A DNA stretch of 64,000 nt from JAVBSX01 sp051660685 (lineage in GTDB: Bacteria > Planctomycetota > Planctomycetia > Pirellulales > Thermoguttaceae): assembly GCA_051660685.1 (NCBI GenBank), contig JBOFQB010000112.1, positions 17,992-81,991 of the forward strand, given 5' to 3'. Below are positions 44,680-52,666 of the stretch, piece after piece. The notes under the pieces are model-generated. The model was given only the letters and a program-made list of their open reading frames with translations, did not search any database and was not told the origin of the DNA. The translations under genes and the position numbers were made by a program. The first letter of the stretch is position 1, and every line of letters begins with the position of its first letter.

Positions 44680-46626
44680 ATGTCCAATCAGAGACAGCTT
44701 GACAAAGACTTCCTTAATTGGCTCGTCAACGGAGCCGATCCGAACACTGCGAAAAAAGAATGGGAAGCGCAATTGGCCTTGTTTCGACGTGAAAAGGTCA
44801 CGAAACCCGTTATTTATATCGGTTGCGGAACATGCGGGTTGGGCGCAGGAGCGGAATTTACGCTTAATGCTGTCAAAAGATATGTTGCTGAAAAGACAAT
44901 CGACTGCGAAATTGTCGAGGTCGGCTGTATCGGGCTTTGTGTGGTCGAACCGCTACTTGATATTCAATTGCCCGGCAAATGCCGGATCATGTTCAAAACC
45001 GTAACCGCCGATAAAGTGGATGGTCTTTTGGATGCCCTTTTTGCGGGAAATGTTTCCAAAGATTTGGTTCTTGGCCAATTTCGTCAGGAAGGTCTGGAAC
45101 CCTGGAATGGTGTCGTCTTCCAAGATGAACACCCCTTCTTTGGTCCGCAAACTCGTTGGGTTTTGAAGAACTGCGGCGTTATTAACCCTGCTTCACTTGA
45201 AGAGTATCTTGCAAGAGGAGGATATCGGGGTCTCGCAAAAACGCTTCAAACAATGCAGCCGGTTGATGTCTGCAAAGAAGTTGAGGCGAGCGGTCTTCGA
45301 GGTCGGGGAGGAGGAGGATTTCCGACCGGCATGAAATGGAAGTTTGCGCTTGGTCAGAAGGACGCGAAACAGAAGTACCTTGTTTGTAACGCTGACGAAG
45401 GTGATCCGGGTGCTTTTATGGACCGGGCGGTCATTGAAGGTGATCCACATCGATTGTTGGAAGGGATGTCAATTGCGGCGTATGCAATTGGAGCAAGTAA
45501 GGCGTACATTTACATTCGTGCCGAATATCCTCTTGCAATTGCCCGGTTGAAAGAAGCGATTGCACAAGCAGAAACGAATAACCTGCTTGGCGAAAAGATT
45601 CTGGGGTCAGACTTCTCGCTGAAAATGTACATTAAGATGGGGGCAGGAGCTTTTGTTTGCGGGGAAGAAACGGCGTTGATTCACAGTATTGAGGGGAAAC
45701 GGGGAATGCCCCGACCGCGACCGCCGTTCCCGGCAATCAGCGGTCTCTTTGGTTGTCCAACGATTATTAACAATGTTGAAACATTGGCGAATATTCCGGC
45801 GTTGCTCGTTAATGGAGCCAATTGGTTCAATGTCGTTGGAACAGAAGGAAGTAAGGGCACAAAAGTGTTTGCCCTGTCCGGGAAAGTTGCGAATACGGGT
45901 CTCGTCGAGGTTGCAATGGGGACCTCTTTGCGCGAGGTCGTCTTCTCAATCGGGGGGGGAATTGCAAATGGTAAAAAATACAAAGCCGTTCAGATTGGCG
46001 GTCCGTCGGGGGGATGTATTCCTGAGTCTCATCTTGATATTCAGATCGATTACGAGTCGCTGAAGACCGTTGGGGCGATGATGGGGTCGGGCGGTCTGGT
46101 CGTTATGGACGAAGACAACTGTATGGTTGATGTTGCGAAGTTCTTTATGGACTTTATTCAACGGGAAAGTTGTGGAAAGTGCATTCCGTGTCGGGAAGGG
46201 ACGCGACGTATGCTTGAGACGCTCAACCGGATTACGCGGGGTCGTCGGGGTGAAACGCAGACACAAGCGTTGCAGCGATTTCAGAGCGTGATTCACCTTG
46301 AAGCCCTTGCTCAGGTGATTCGTGATACAAGTTTGTGCGGTTTGGGTCAAACGGCCCCGAATCCCGTGTTGGGGACTTTACGTTGGTTCCGACATGAATA
46401 TGAGGCGCATGTTTATGAACGAAAATGCCCGGCAAAAGTGTGTTGCGAGTTAATCACTTACCGAATTACTGAGAAGTGTACAGGTTGCACACTTTGTACG
46501 AAAAAATGCCCGGTTTCAGCAATTGTCGGAACCCTGAAATCCCAACACCAGATCATTCCCGAAAAGTGTATCAGTTGTGGAGCGTGTAAAGATGCTTGTC
46601 GGTTCGATGCCGTTGAAATAGTATAA
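44680..46626 (+). CDS. hydB: NuoF/HydB-like NADH- and FMN-binding hydrogenase subunit
   Basis: A 648-residue flavoprotein. The N-terminal thioredoxin-like [2Fe-2S] domain has GCGTCG and VGCIGLC. The NuoF core has the NADH/FMN motifs GLRGRGGGGFPTGMKW and NADEGDPGAFMDR, then GAGAFVCGEETALI. The [4Fe-4S] motif is ESCGKCIPCREGTRRM. The C-terminus adds two [4Fe-4S] ferredoxin clusters (CTGCTLCTKKCP and CISCGACKDACR). This is the typical HydB layout of NAD-linked and electron-bifurcating [FeFe]-hydrogenases. It should oxidise or reduce NAD(H) in the cytoplasm as part of HydABC. The start at 44680 (MSNQRQLDKDF) fits the family; the leader is C/T-rich with no Shine-Dalgarno. Confidence 0.94.
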   Translation: MSNQRQLDKDFLNWLVNGADPNTAKKEWEAQLALFRREKVTKPVIYIGCGTCGLGAGAEFTLNAVKRYVAEKTIDCEIVEVGCIGLCVVEPLLDIQLPGKCRIMFKTVTADKVDGLLDALFAGNVSKDLVLGQFRQEGLEPWNGVVFQDEHPFFGPQTRWVLKNCGVINPASLEEYLARGGYRGLAKTLQTMQPVDVCKEVEASGLRGRGGGGFPTGMKWKFALGQKDAKQKYLVCNADEGDPGAFMDRAVIEGDPHRLLEGMSIAAYAIGASKAYIYIRAEYPLAIARLKEAIAQAETNNLLGEKILGSDFSLKMYIKMGAGAFVCGEETALIHSIEGKRGMPRPRPPFPAISGLFGCPTIINNVETLANIPALLVNGANWFNVVGTEGSKGTKVFALSGKVANTGLVEVAMGTSLREVVFSIGGGIANGKKYKAVQIGGPSGGCIPESHLDIQIDYESLKTVGAMMGSGGLVVMDEDNCMVDVAKFFMDFIQRESCGKCIPCREGTRRMLETLNRITRGRRGETQTQALQRFQSVIHLEALAQVIRDTSLCGLGQTAPNPVLGTLRWFRHEYEAHVYERKCPAKVCCELITYRITEKCTGCTLCTKKCPVSAIVGTLKSQHQIIPEKCISCGACKDACRFDAVEIV

Positions 46627-46799
46627 CAAAACGATTTCAGAGTTGGTTCAAGGTTGTGCGTTGTTGTCAAACCGTTCCTGAAGTCAGCACCATTCACCTT
46701 TTGTCGTCGATCCAACGTAGAGGTTTTCGTAGGTGATGTGCCTTTTTTTGAATCAAAACCTGCTCCCTTTTCCCTTTTTTTCCTTTTTTTCGCCCAACC

Positions 46800-48542
46800 A
46801 TGTCAACAGTAAAAACAACGGTTTCAATCGAGGTCAACGGAATCCGGGCAGAAGCGTATGCCGGGGAAATGCTTTTGACAGCACTTCGTCGGGTCGGAAT
46901 CAATGTTCCGACACTGTGTAACATGGACGGACTCCCCCCAAGTGGGGCTTGTCGATTGTGCGTCGTCGAAGTCGAAGGACAGCGCAGTCTCGTTCCGAGT
47001 TGTGCGTTTCCGGTTTTTGACGGTATGAAAGTCAAAACTCATTCCAACCGTGCTGTTGAAGCAAGAAAAACAATTGTTGAGCTTCTTTTGGCCGATCACC
47101 CTGAAGATTGTTTCTATTGCGAACGAAATGGTAATTGCCAACTTCAGACACTTTCCGAAGAATTGGGTGTTCGGAGCAAACGTTTTGTCGGCGTTCGGGA
47201 CATGTACACGTTGGACACGTCCGGGGAATCCATTGTTCGTGATCCCTCCAAATGTATTAAGTGCGGAAAATGTGTTCGCGTTTGTGAGGAAATTCAGGGC
47301 GTTGCCTGTATTGACTTTATTGGACGCGGTTCCAAATCAACGGTTGGAACGGCATTTAATGAAGGCTTGAACATTTCGAGTTGTGTGAACTGCGGACAAT
47401 GTGTGACCGCTTGCCCGACCGGGGCGTTGATCGGCAAGTCGCATCTTGATCGGGTTTTAGCAGCCCTTGAGAACCCCGACCTGCAAGTTGTCGTCCAACA
47501 TGCTCCTGCTGTTTCCATCTCGATAGGTGATGAATTTGGAATTCCGGTCGGAGTCGATTGTATGGGGGTCATGCACGCCGCAATGAGACGACTTGGTTTC
47601 AAGCGGGTTTTTGATACCAGTTTTAGCGCGGATTTGACCATTATGGAAGAAGGGAGCGAATTGGTACACCGTATTAAAAACGGCGGGGTGTTGCCGATGT
47701 TCACCAGTTGTTCCCCCGGTTGGATTAAGTTCGTTGAAACCTTTTATCCCGAATTTCTGCCGAATCTTTCGACCTGTAAAAGCCCGCAACAGATGTTGGG
47801 AGCGGTGATTAAGACCTATTATGCTGAACGCGAGGACATTGATCCTCGCCAAATCTTCAGCGTTTCTGTCATGCCGTGTACGGCGAAGAAATTTGAGGCA
47901 TCTCGTGCTGAAATGGGTCGAGACGGTTATAAAGATGTTGATGCTGTTCTGACGACGAGAGAATTGGCACAACTGATTCGCATGTACGGAATGGACCTGA
48001 AGAGTCTTTCTCCAGAACCGGCTGATACACCTTTTGGTGTGAGAACAACGGCGGGGAAAATGTTTGGGGCAAGCGGGGGGGTCATGGAAGCGGCGATTCG
48101 TTCGGCCTATTTTCTGTTGACCGGCAAAGAGATGGACAATCTCAATGTCGAACCGGTTCGAGGTATTACAGGAGTCAAAGAAGCCAAGCTGAATATAGCG
48201 GGTCTGGATGTGACGGTTGCGGTTGTCAACGGACTGGGAAATGCGAAGAAGATTTTGGAACAAATCAAGCGGGGAGAACGCAAGGACCTTATTTTCATGG
48301 AAGTTATGACCTGTCCGGGCGGTTGTGTTGGGGGGGGCGGACAACCGTATTCGACGAATCGGGACCGGGTTGTCTCGCGGATCAAATCGTTGTATGACAT
48401 TGACGCAGGTGAATCACTTCGTGTTTCGCATAAAAACCCGGATGTACAGCAGTTGTACAAAGATTTTCTTGGCGAACCGAACGGGCATAAATCGCATGAA
48501 TTGCTTCACACCACCTATCATCAGCGTGATCCGTTGACCTAA
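46800..48542 (+). CDS. hydA: [FeFe]-hydrogenase catalytic subunit
   Basis: A 580-residue M3-type [FeFe]-hydrogenase, making or using H2. The N-terminal accessory clusters are a [2Fe-2S] domain (CNMDGLPPSGACRLC...PSC), a His-Cys3 [4Fe-4S] (HPEDCFYCERNGNC) and two [4Fe-4S] (CIKCGKCVRVC, CVNCGQCVTACP). The H-domain carries motif L1 as TSCSPGW (Cys304, Ser305), L2 as MPCTAKKFEASRAE (Cys360) and L3 as MTCPGGCVGGGGQP (Cys505, Cys509). In CpI the L1 motif is TSCCP, where the second Cys ligates the H-cluster [4Fe-4S]; here that place is Ser. Length equals CpI-type enzymes; the C-terminal cluster domain of T. maritima HydA is absent. It completes a hydC-hydB-hydA operon. The maturases HydE, HydF and HydG are not in the window. 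The leader is strongly C/T-rich. Confidence 0.95.
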   Translation: MSTVKTTVSIEVNGIRAEAYAGEMLLTALRRVGINVPTLCNMDGLPPSGACRLCVVEVEGQRSLVPSCAFPVFDGMKVKTHSNRAVEARKTIVELLLADHPEDCFYCERNGNCQLQTLSEELGVRSKRFVGVRDMYTLDTSGESIVRDPSKCIKCGKCVRVCEEIQGVACIDFIGRGSKSTVGTAFNEGLNISSCVNCGQCVTACPTGALIGKSHLDRVLAALENPDLQVVVQHAPAVSISIGDEFGIPVGVDCMGVMHAAMRRLGFKRVFDTSFSADLTIMEEGSELVHRIKNGGVLPMFTSCSPGWIKFVETFYPEFLPNLSTCKSPQQMLGAVIKTYYAEREDIDPRQIFSVSVMPCTAKKFEASRAEMGRDGYKDVDAVLTTRELAQLIRMYGMDLKSLSPEPADTPFGVRTTAGKMFGASGGVMEAAIRSAYFLLTGKEMDNLNVEPVRGITGVKEAKLNIAGLDVTVAVVNGLGNAKKILEQIKRGERKDLIFMEVMTCPGGCVGGGGQPYSTNRDRVVSRIKSLYDIDAGESLRVSHKNPDVQQLYKDFLGEPNGHKSHELLHTTYHQRDPLT

Positions 48543-48586
48543 GCGAGGGGACCTTTCGACACAAGCCTTTTTACACACCTATTTCG

Positions 48587-48994
48587 ATGAAACATTTTAA
48601 GCTGCTTTTTGTAGATGACGATCTGGATTTTCGGTTGGATTATTCGACCCAATTGCGCGAACAGGGTTTCACGGTTGTTGAAGCAGAGAGTGAAACGGCT
48701 GCAGAAGAGTTATTGAAGAAGGAAAACTTTGATTTGGCAATCGTCAATTTGGTCATGGAGCACGCAGACAGCGGTTTTACGCTCTGTTATCATATTAAAA
48801 AGCAGTTTGCCGAGATGCCGATTATTCTTGAAACGGGCGTCAACAGCGAAATGGGGTTGTCGTTTTCTATGGAAACGGAATCGGAACGATCTTGGATCAA
48901 GGCGGACGCTTTTTTGAACAAGCCGTTTCGGTTTGAGCAGCTTCTTTATGAAGTTCAACGACTGTTAGGTTGTCTGGACCAAGAAGGACATTGA
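48587..48994 (+). CDS. Stand-alone receiver domain lacking the phospho-acceptor Asp
   Basis: A 135-residue CheY-like receiver domain with no output domain. The acidic pocket FVDDDLDF (residues 8-15) and the late Lys in LNKPFRFEQLL are present. The expected phospho-acceptor in the third strand (usual pattern L-L-D) is Asn54 in LAIVNLVMEH. It is therefore unlikely to be phosphorylated in the normal way and may act as a constitutive or ligand-sensing pseudo-receiver. It lies 44 nt after hydA on the same strand and before a small unknown gene, so it is probably co-transcribed with the hydrogenase. No histidine kinase is nearby. The leader is C/T-rich without a Shine-Dalgarno. Confidence 0.85.
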   Translation: MKHFKLLFVDDDLDFRLDYSTQLREQGFTVVEAESETAAEELLKKENFDLAIVNLVMEHADSGFTLCYHIKKQFAEMPIILETGVNSEMGLSFSMETESERSWIKADAFLNKPFRFEQLLYEVQRLLGCLDQEGH

Positions 48995-49005
48995 CCGCTC
49001 CTTCT

Positions 49006-49027
49006 TACCCTGTATCCTATTCCCTGA
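49006..49027. repeat. G-rich array, copy 5 (degenerate, C-rich on plus)
   Basis: TACCCTGTATCCTATTCCCT on the plus strand ends a few bases before the start of the gene at 49035. Its C-runs are shorter than in other copies, but spacing and orientation relative to the gene agree. Confidence 0.5.
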
Positions 49028-49034
49028 TTTCTGC

Positions 49035-49433
49035 GTGATTCCCAATCTTTCGATTATTTTAGATGGTCGCGGTTTGCGGCAGTATAATGCCGGAGAAACA
49101 TTAGCCGGTTCCTATCGTTTTGATTCCGTCGGAAGTGACGAAATTGAAGCGGTCGAAATTTCTGTCCTTTGGTATACTGAGGGAAAAGGTAATGAGGATA
49201 TGGGGGTCCATGCTTTTTGGCGTTATGCGACCGAGCAGGGGGACTGGATTGATCCGAGAAAAGATGGTCGGTTCAGCACGACTTTGCCGAACAGCCCTCA
49301 TTCTTATCCCGGCGTACTCATCAAAATTCAATGGTGTGTTCGTGTTCGAGCCTTTTTGACCAATCAACGACAAATTGTTGAGGAAATGTCGTTTCGACTT
49401 GGCAACATTCCTGATGTTCGAACATTAAGATGA
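49035..49433 (+). CDS. Small protein of unknown function, possibly arrestin-like beta-sandwich
   Basis: A 132-residue protein without signal peptide or membrane segment. The sequence alternates hydrophobic and polar residues as in a beta-sandwich: LSIILDGRGLRQYNAGETLAG, EAVEISVLWYTEG, PGVLIKIQWCVRVRAFL. The 'Y-x-x-G-E-x-L-x-G' pattern near residue 18 recalls the first strands of arrestin-like domains, but this is weak. It follows the pseudo-receiver gene by 40 nt and is probably the last gene of the hydrogenase transcript. The start is GTG at 49035, set just after a C-rich leader, and no better start is available. Confidence 0.6.
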   Translation: MIPNLSIILDGRGLRQYNAGETLAGSYRFDSVGSDEIEAVEISVLWYTEGKGNEDMGVHAFWRYATEQGDWIDPRKDGRFSTTLPNSPHSYPGVLIKIQWCVRVRAFLTNQRQIVEEMSFRLGNIPDVRTLR

Positions 49434-49454
49434 GATGTGAAAAGTCGTCGGACC

Positions 49455-49532
49455 GTTTAACCGCAGAACAATGTTCCGCGCTTATTGAAATCTCTGAACT
49501 CTGAACGCGCGATACGTTGTATCGCGTTCAAC
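49455..49532. repeat. Palindromic repeat, locus 2 (inverted pair)
   Basis: A forward unit with core GCAGAACAATGTTCCGC (49463-49479) is followed after 24 nt by an inverted unit with core GCGATACGTTGTATCGC (49509-49525). It sits between two convergent genes. Confidence 0.75.
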
Positions 49533-49566
49533 AACGGAATGGAACAAATTTTCTGTTGAGCAACAA

Positions 49567-50742
49567 TTATGTGGATTCGGATTGGCCGAACTGTTTGGCG
49601 AGGAGGTCGATTTCTTGTAAGACTCGCAGAAAACAGGCTGCTTCAGACTCGATTGGGGCGTTGTTCGGACTGGGGGATGCTTTTTCCTGTTCAAACTGGT
49701 CCATAAAACCTTCTGCTGACCCCCAAACCGTTTGTATCACCCCTTGAAAATGTCGCCCCATTCTGCGGTTGACCTGCTCCCGAAATGCAATCATATCCCG
49801 GATTTGAGATGCAGCCGGTTCCGGTTTCTTCCAGGGACAACTGACGACATCAAAACCTTTGATTGCAAAGAGGACGGATGTTAACTCGGGCCGTTCATAA
49901 TGCCAATCACAGATAAAAACGTCTTTCGCAATCAAATCAATCGCCCGATCTGTCTCATTGTACGCCCCTTCCCATTCTCCAACCCCACTTTCCTTCCCGT
50001 TAATCAGCCGGTCCCCCCAAATCCAAAGTCGATGTCCTTTTTCAGCCAAAAAATCACGAATCTTATTCACTTCTCCCGCAAACAGTTCCGCTTTATCCTT
50101 GCCCGAACAGCGAGGACATTGTTCCTCGCCAATGTAAAACGTTTCGTCCATTCCTCCATGAAAATCAGTCGCTTCAAAAGCAGTCATCATTTCATCAACA
50201 AGGGAGAAAACAACGGCGTGTACATCAGGGTGTAAGGGGCAATAACTCTTACAATACAATCGGTCCCGATTCGGCCAAGGTGTGTAATTTTCCGTTTTCA
50301 CAAGAGGTGTTTCGTCAAATTCGGGGTACTTGGCGAGCAAAAGACCTGTCGTATCTGCCCAAGATTGATGTCCCAAGAGCGGAATATGCGGAATCAGTTT
50401 GATTTTGTGTCGACGACAAACCTCAACCAATTTTCTGATGCTCTCTTTACTATGAGGATTGGCGGACCTCAATTCAGGATGCTCTTCAAATTCAAAATTG
50501 TAATCAACACGCAGAATCAACGTGTTAAGATGACCGGGAACAAGTTCCTGTTCAATAAATTGGACAAAACGGTCAACATTTTGTGGGGCGGGAATTGCAA
50601 TGCAAAGACCGCGAATTGGCATTACGGCGTCCAGAGAAGGTGTTTGCCGTTTCACCCGCTGTCGTTGTGCAAAAACAGAAGGGGAAAGAACCAGTGTTCC
50701 CCAAACGGCAAACAGTATCAAACCAATCAATAGGCGTTTCAT
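49567..50742 (-). CDS. Secreted GH20-like glycoside hydrolase
   Basis: A 391-residue protein with a signal peptide (MKRLLIGLILFAVWGTLVLS, cut near VFAQ). The mature part is a TIM-barrel of the family 20 / hexosaminidase-like group. It has LNTLILRVDYNFEF, then HKIKLIPHIPLLGHQSWAD and the catalytic-type Asp-Glu pair in FHGGMDETFYIGEEQCPRC. In GH20 enzymes this pair acts in substrate-assisted removal of N-acetylhexosamines; whether this member acts on such sugars is not certain. The C-terminal part has LWIWGDRLINGKE and FQGVIQTVWGSAEGF. The ATG at 50742 is chosen over 50919 because it starts the signal peptide. The leader in the mRNA is C/U-rich. The next gene on the strand, a ceramidase-like one, starts upstream, with a 277-nt gap. 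Confidence 0.75.
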   Translation of the reverse strand: MKRLLIGLILFAVWGTLVLSPSVFAQRQRVKRQTPSLDAVMPIRGLCIAIPAPQNVDRFVQFIEQELVPGHLNTLILRVDYNFEFEEHPELRSANPHSKESIRKLVEVCRRHKIKLIPHIPLLGHQSWADTTGLLLAKYPEFDETPLVKTENYTPWPNRDRLYCKSYCPLHPDVHAVVFSLVDEMMTAFEATDFHGGMDETFYIGEEQCPRCSGKDKAELFAGEVNKIRDFLAEKGHRLWIWGDRLINGKESGVGEWEGAYNETDRAIDLIAKDVFICDWHYERPELTSVLFAIKGFDVVSCPWKKPEPAASQIRDMIAFREQVNRRMGRHFQGVIQTVWGSAEGFMDQFEQEKASPSPNNAPIESEAACFLRVLQEIDLLAKQFGQSEST

Positions 50743-50970
50743 CGTTTTGTGTGAAAAAATGGAGGTGAAGCAAGGAGGTAAGAAGGAGTAGTGAACAGAT
50801 AGAAGGTTGAATAGAAATAGAAGAGATGAAGGGAGGTGTGTGGTATCTGCATAATGCGTCCCGATTGCAACACGGGAATGAAAGGAGCAACAAGACCTTA
50901 GCCCCGCATACTTTTTCATGCAACGCAGATCGACATGCCGTTTGACGGTCTATCTTCGGTCTATCTGCTG

Positions 50971-51027
50971 TCCCCCCGCATCTCCTATTCCCTACACCCT
51001 GTCCCCTATCCCCTATGCTCTATTCCG
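50971..51027. repeat. G-rich array, copy 6 (C-rich on plus)
   Basis: The plus strand contains TCCCCTATCCCCTATGCTC and similar C-runs. On the minus strand it has at least four G-runs and supplies the TAG stop of the ceramidase-like gene (GGAATAG). Confidence 0.75.
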
Positions 51028-52426
51028 TCAACTGCACCTTGCTTTTATCCGGGGTCAGACCAACCTGTTCTCCTAATTGGGCTGTTGCATCGACGATAAT
51101 CTTTTCAATTTCCGGGGCCCAACGTCCCGGTCGAGCATAACCGATTTGCGACTCGACAACCTCGTATCCCCCTTCTCGTATTGCTTTTGCACTTGGAATG
51201 TATCCCATAACGTCGTTTGCATATCCCATTACAAAAGTTTGATCGCCAAACAGCTTCTTAGCATGTACGGCATACTGAACCAATGTTTCTCCGCCGAAAA
51301 TGACAAACGGTTGATTGCCAATTTTCCAAATCTGGATCGGATATTGCGGATATGTCTTGTCCAGTTCCCCTTTCTCATTGAACATTTTCACCAAATGTCG
51401 GGCATAACCTTGAAGATACTCATTCGGGGCAAATCGGGCAATCGCTTCCATCTCCTTCTTTTCCGGTTGCCAACCATAAGGGAGTTCGACTTCCGTGTAA
51501 GCAATCGCCAGATTCGGTTCCTGCTCGGTTAAAGGTTCCCGGACCATGCAATCGACGACAACGGCAATTCCCTCGCCAATATGCCGGGAATAGTTTTCTG
51601 CTCCGCGAGGAAAAATGGTCATGTCCCCACATGCGCCCTGAAAAAACATCGCCGTTGTTCCCGGAAGTCGCTTTTCAACCTCTTCCTGAGCAAATCCACA
51701 CCAATCACCTGAAAATTTGTTCATGTTCAATGTTGTGGGATGACAGGCATAACCGAAAAGGACCGCCATAATTTCCCCTTTTTCATCTTTTGCCTGAACT
51801 TTCAGAACCGGGACGGAATAATCATGGGTTCCAACCGGATTGTCAAGCGGCCCATTTCCGGCATCATCCCGACGATTCACCTGCATTCGGGAAATTCCAT
51901 TTCCGGAAAAAATCCGGGCCGGTTTCATTCCGGCAATTGCCTGATCGGCCAATTCAACGAGCTGATCGACAAACTGGTTGGAATACTTGATGATCGGCCC
52001 CAATCGCTTGTCATTTTCCGGCATGATTTCAAACGGCGTCAACGAAATGCCCGGACCTGAATGTGTATGCGAGGAACTCAGAACAATTCGGCTTTTGTCC
52101 AAACCATGTTTTTCCGCAATCCGTTTTTTGATTTCGTCGGAAACATCCCGTTTGATCGCCAGAATATCCATTGTTATGATGAGGCCTTTGTTTCCGTCGG
52201 CATCTTCAACCGCAAGAGCTTTTGCCCATAAATCAGCAAGCGTCTCTTTCGCCGGTTCCGTCCGGTCCATAAAACCAATTTGCCAAACAGGTTCTTTGGG
52301 GGTGATAACAGTTCGTGCAACTCCCGCTTTCCAACCATTTTCAGCGTAAAGGTTGGTTGCAAAAAGGGTTGTTAAGAGAAAAATAGCAAGGAGAAAGGAG
52401 CCGAAGAACGGGAATGATTTTTTCAT
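51020..52426 (-). CDS. Secreted neutral/alkaline-ceramidase-like protein
   Basis: A 468-residue exported protein (signal FFGSFLLAIFLLTTLFATN, cut near LYA). It matches the N-terminal domain of neutral/alkaline non-lysosomal ceramidase: GVARTVITP near the mature start, LIITMDILAIKRDVSDEI and the metal-binding SSSHTHSGPG. FGYACHPTTLNM and FFQGACGDMTIFPRG follow. True ceramidases have a second Ig-like domain and about 650 residues. This shorter single-domain form is common in planctomycetes, and its substrate is unknown. It may act on other amides or lipids outside the cell. The ATG at 52426 is preferred (MKKSFPFF, typical signal start) over 52441. Its stop codon lies in a G-rich repeat. Confidence 0.82.
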   Translation of the reverse strand: MKKSFPFFGSFLLAIFLLTTLFATNLYAENGWKAGVARTVITPKEPVWQIGFMDRTEPAKETLADLWAKALAVEDADGNKGLIITMDILAIKRDVSDEIKKRIAEKHGLDKSRIVLSSSHTHSGPGISLTPFEIMPENDKRLGPIIKYSNQFVDQLVELADQAIAGMKPARIFSGNGISRMQVNRRDDAGNGPLDNPVGTHDYSVPVLKVQAKDEKGEIMAVLFGYACHPTTLNMNKFSGDWCGFAQEEVEKRLPGTTAMFFQGACGDMTIFPRGAENYSRHIGEGIAVVVDCMVREPLTEQEPNLAIAYTEVELPYGWQPEKKEMEAIARFAPNEYLQGYARHLVKMFNEKGELDKTYPQYPIQIWKIGNQPFVIFGGETLVQYAVHAKKLFGDQTFVMGYANDVMGYIPSAKAIREGGYEVVESQIGYARPGRWAPEIEKIIVDATAQLGEQVGLTPDKSKVQLTE

Positions 52427-52666
52427 GGACGATTCTTGCAAAAGGTTTGTTGAATTTTTCGTTGAATCTATTGTACGGAATTCGCCGAAACGAAACGGGT
52501 TCGACTGATTGTACCGTGTTGCTTTTTGATTTTGAAGAGAGGTTGGATTTTGAAGAGGGGAATTTTTCAGTCCCGCCCAAAAGTCCCTCCCAAAAAATTT
52601 TTTTTGCTGTACAATAGGACCCGAAGAGGAATGTTGTACTTAGTGACAGTAAATGAAAAGAAGGAG

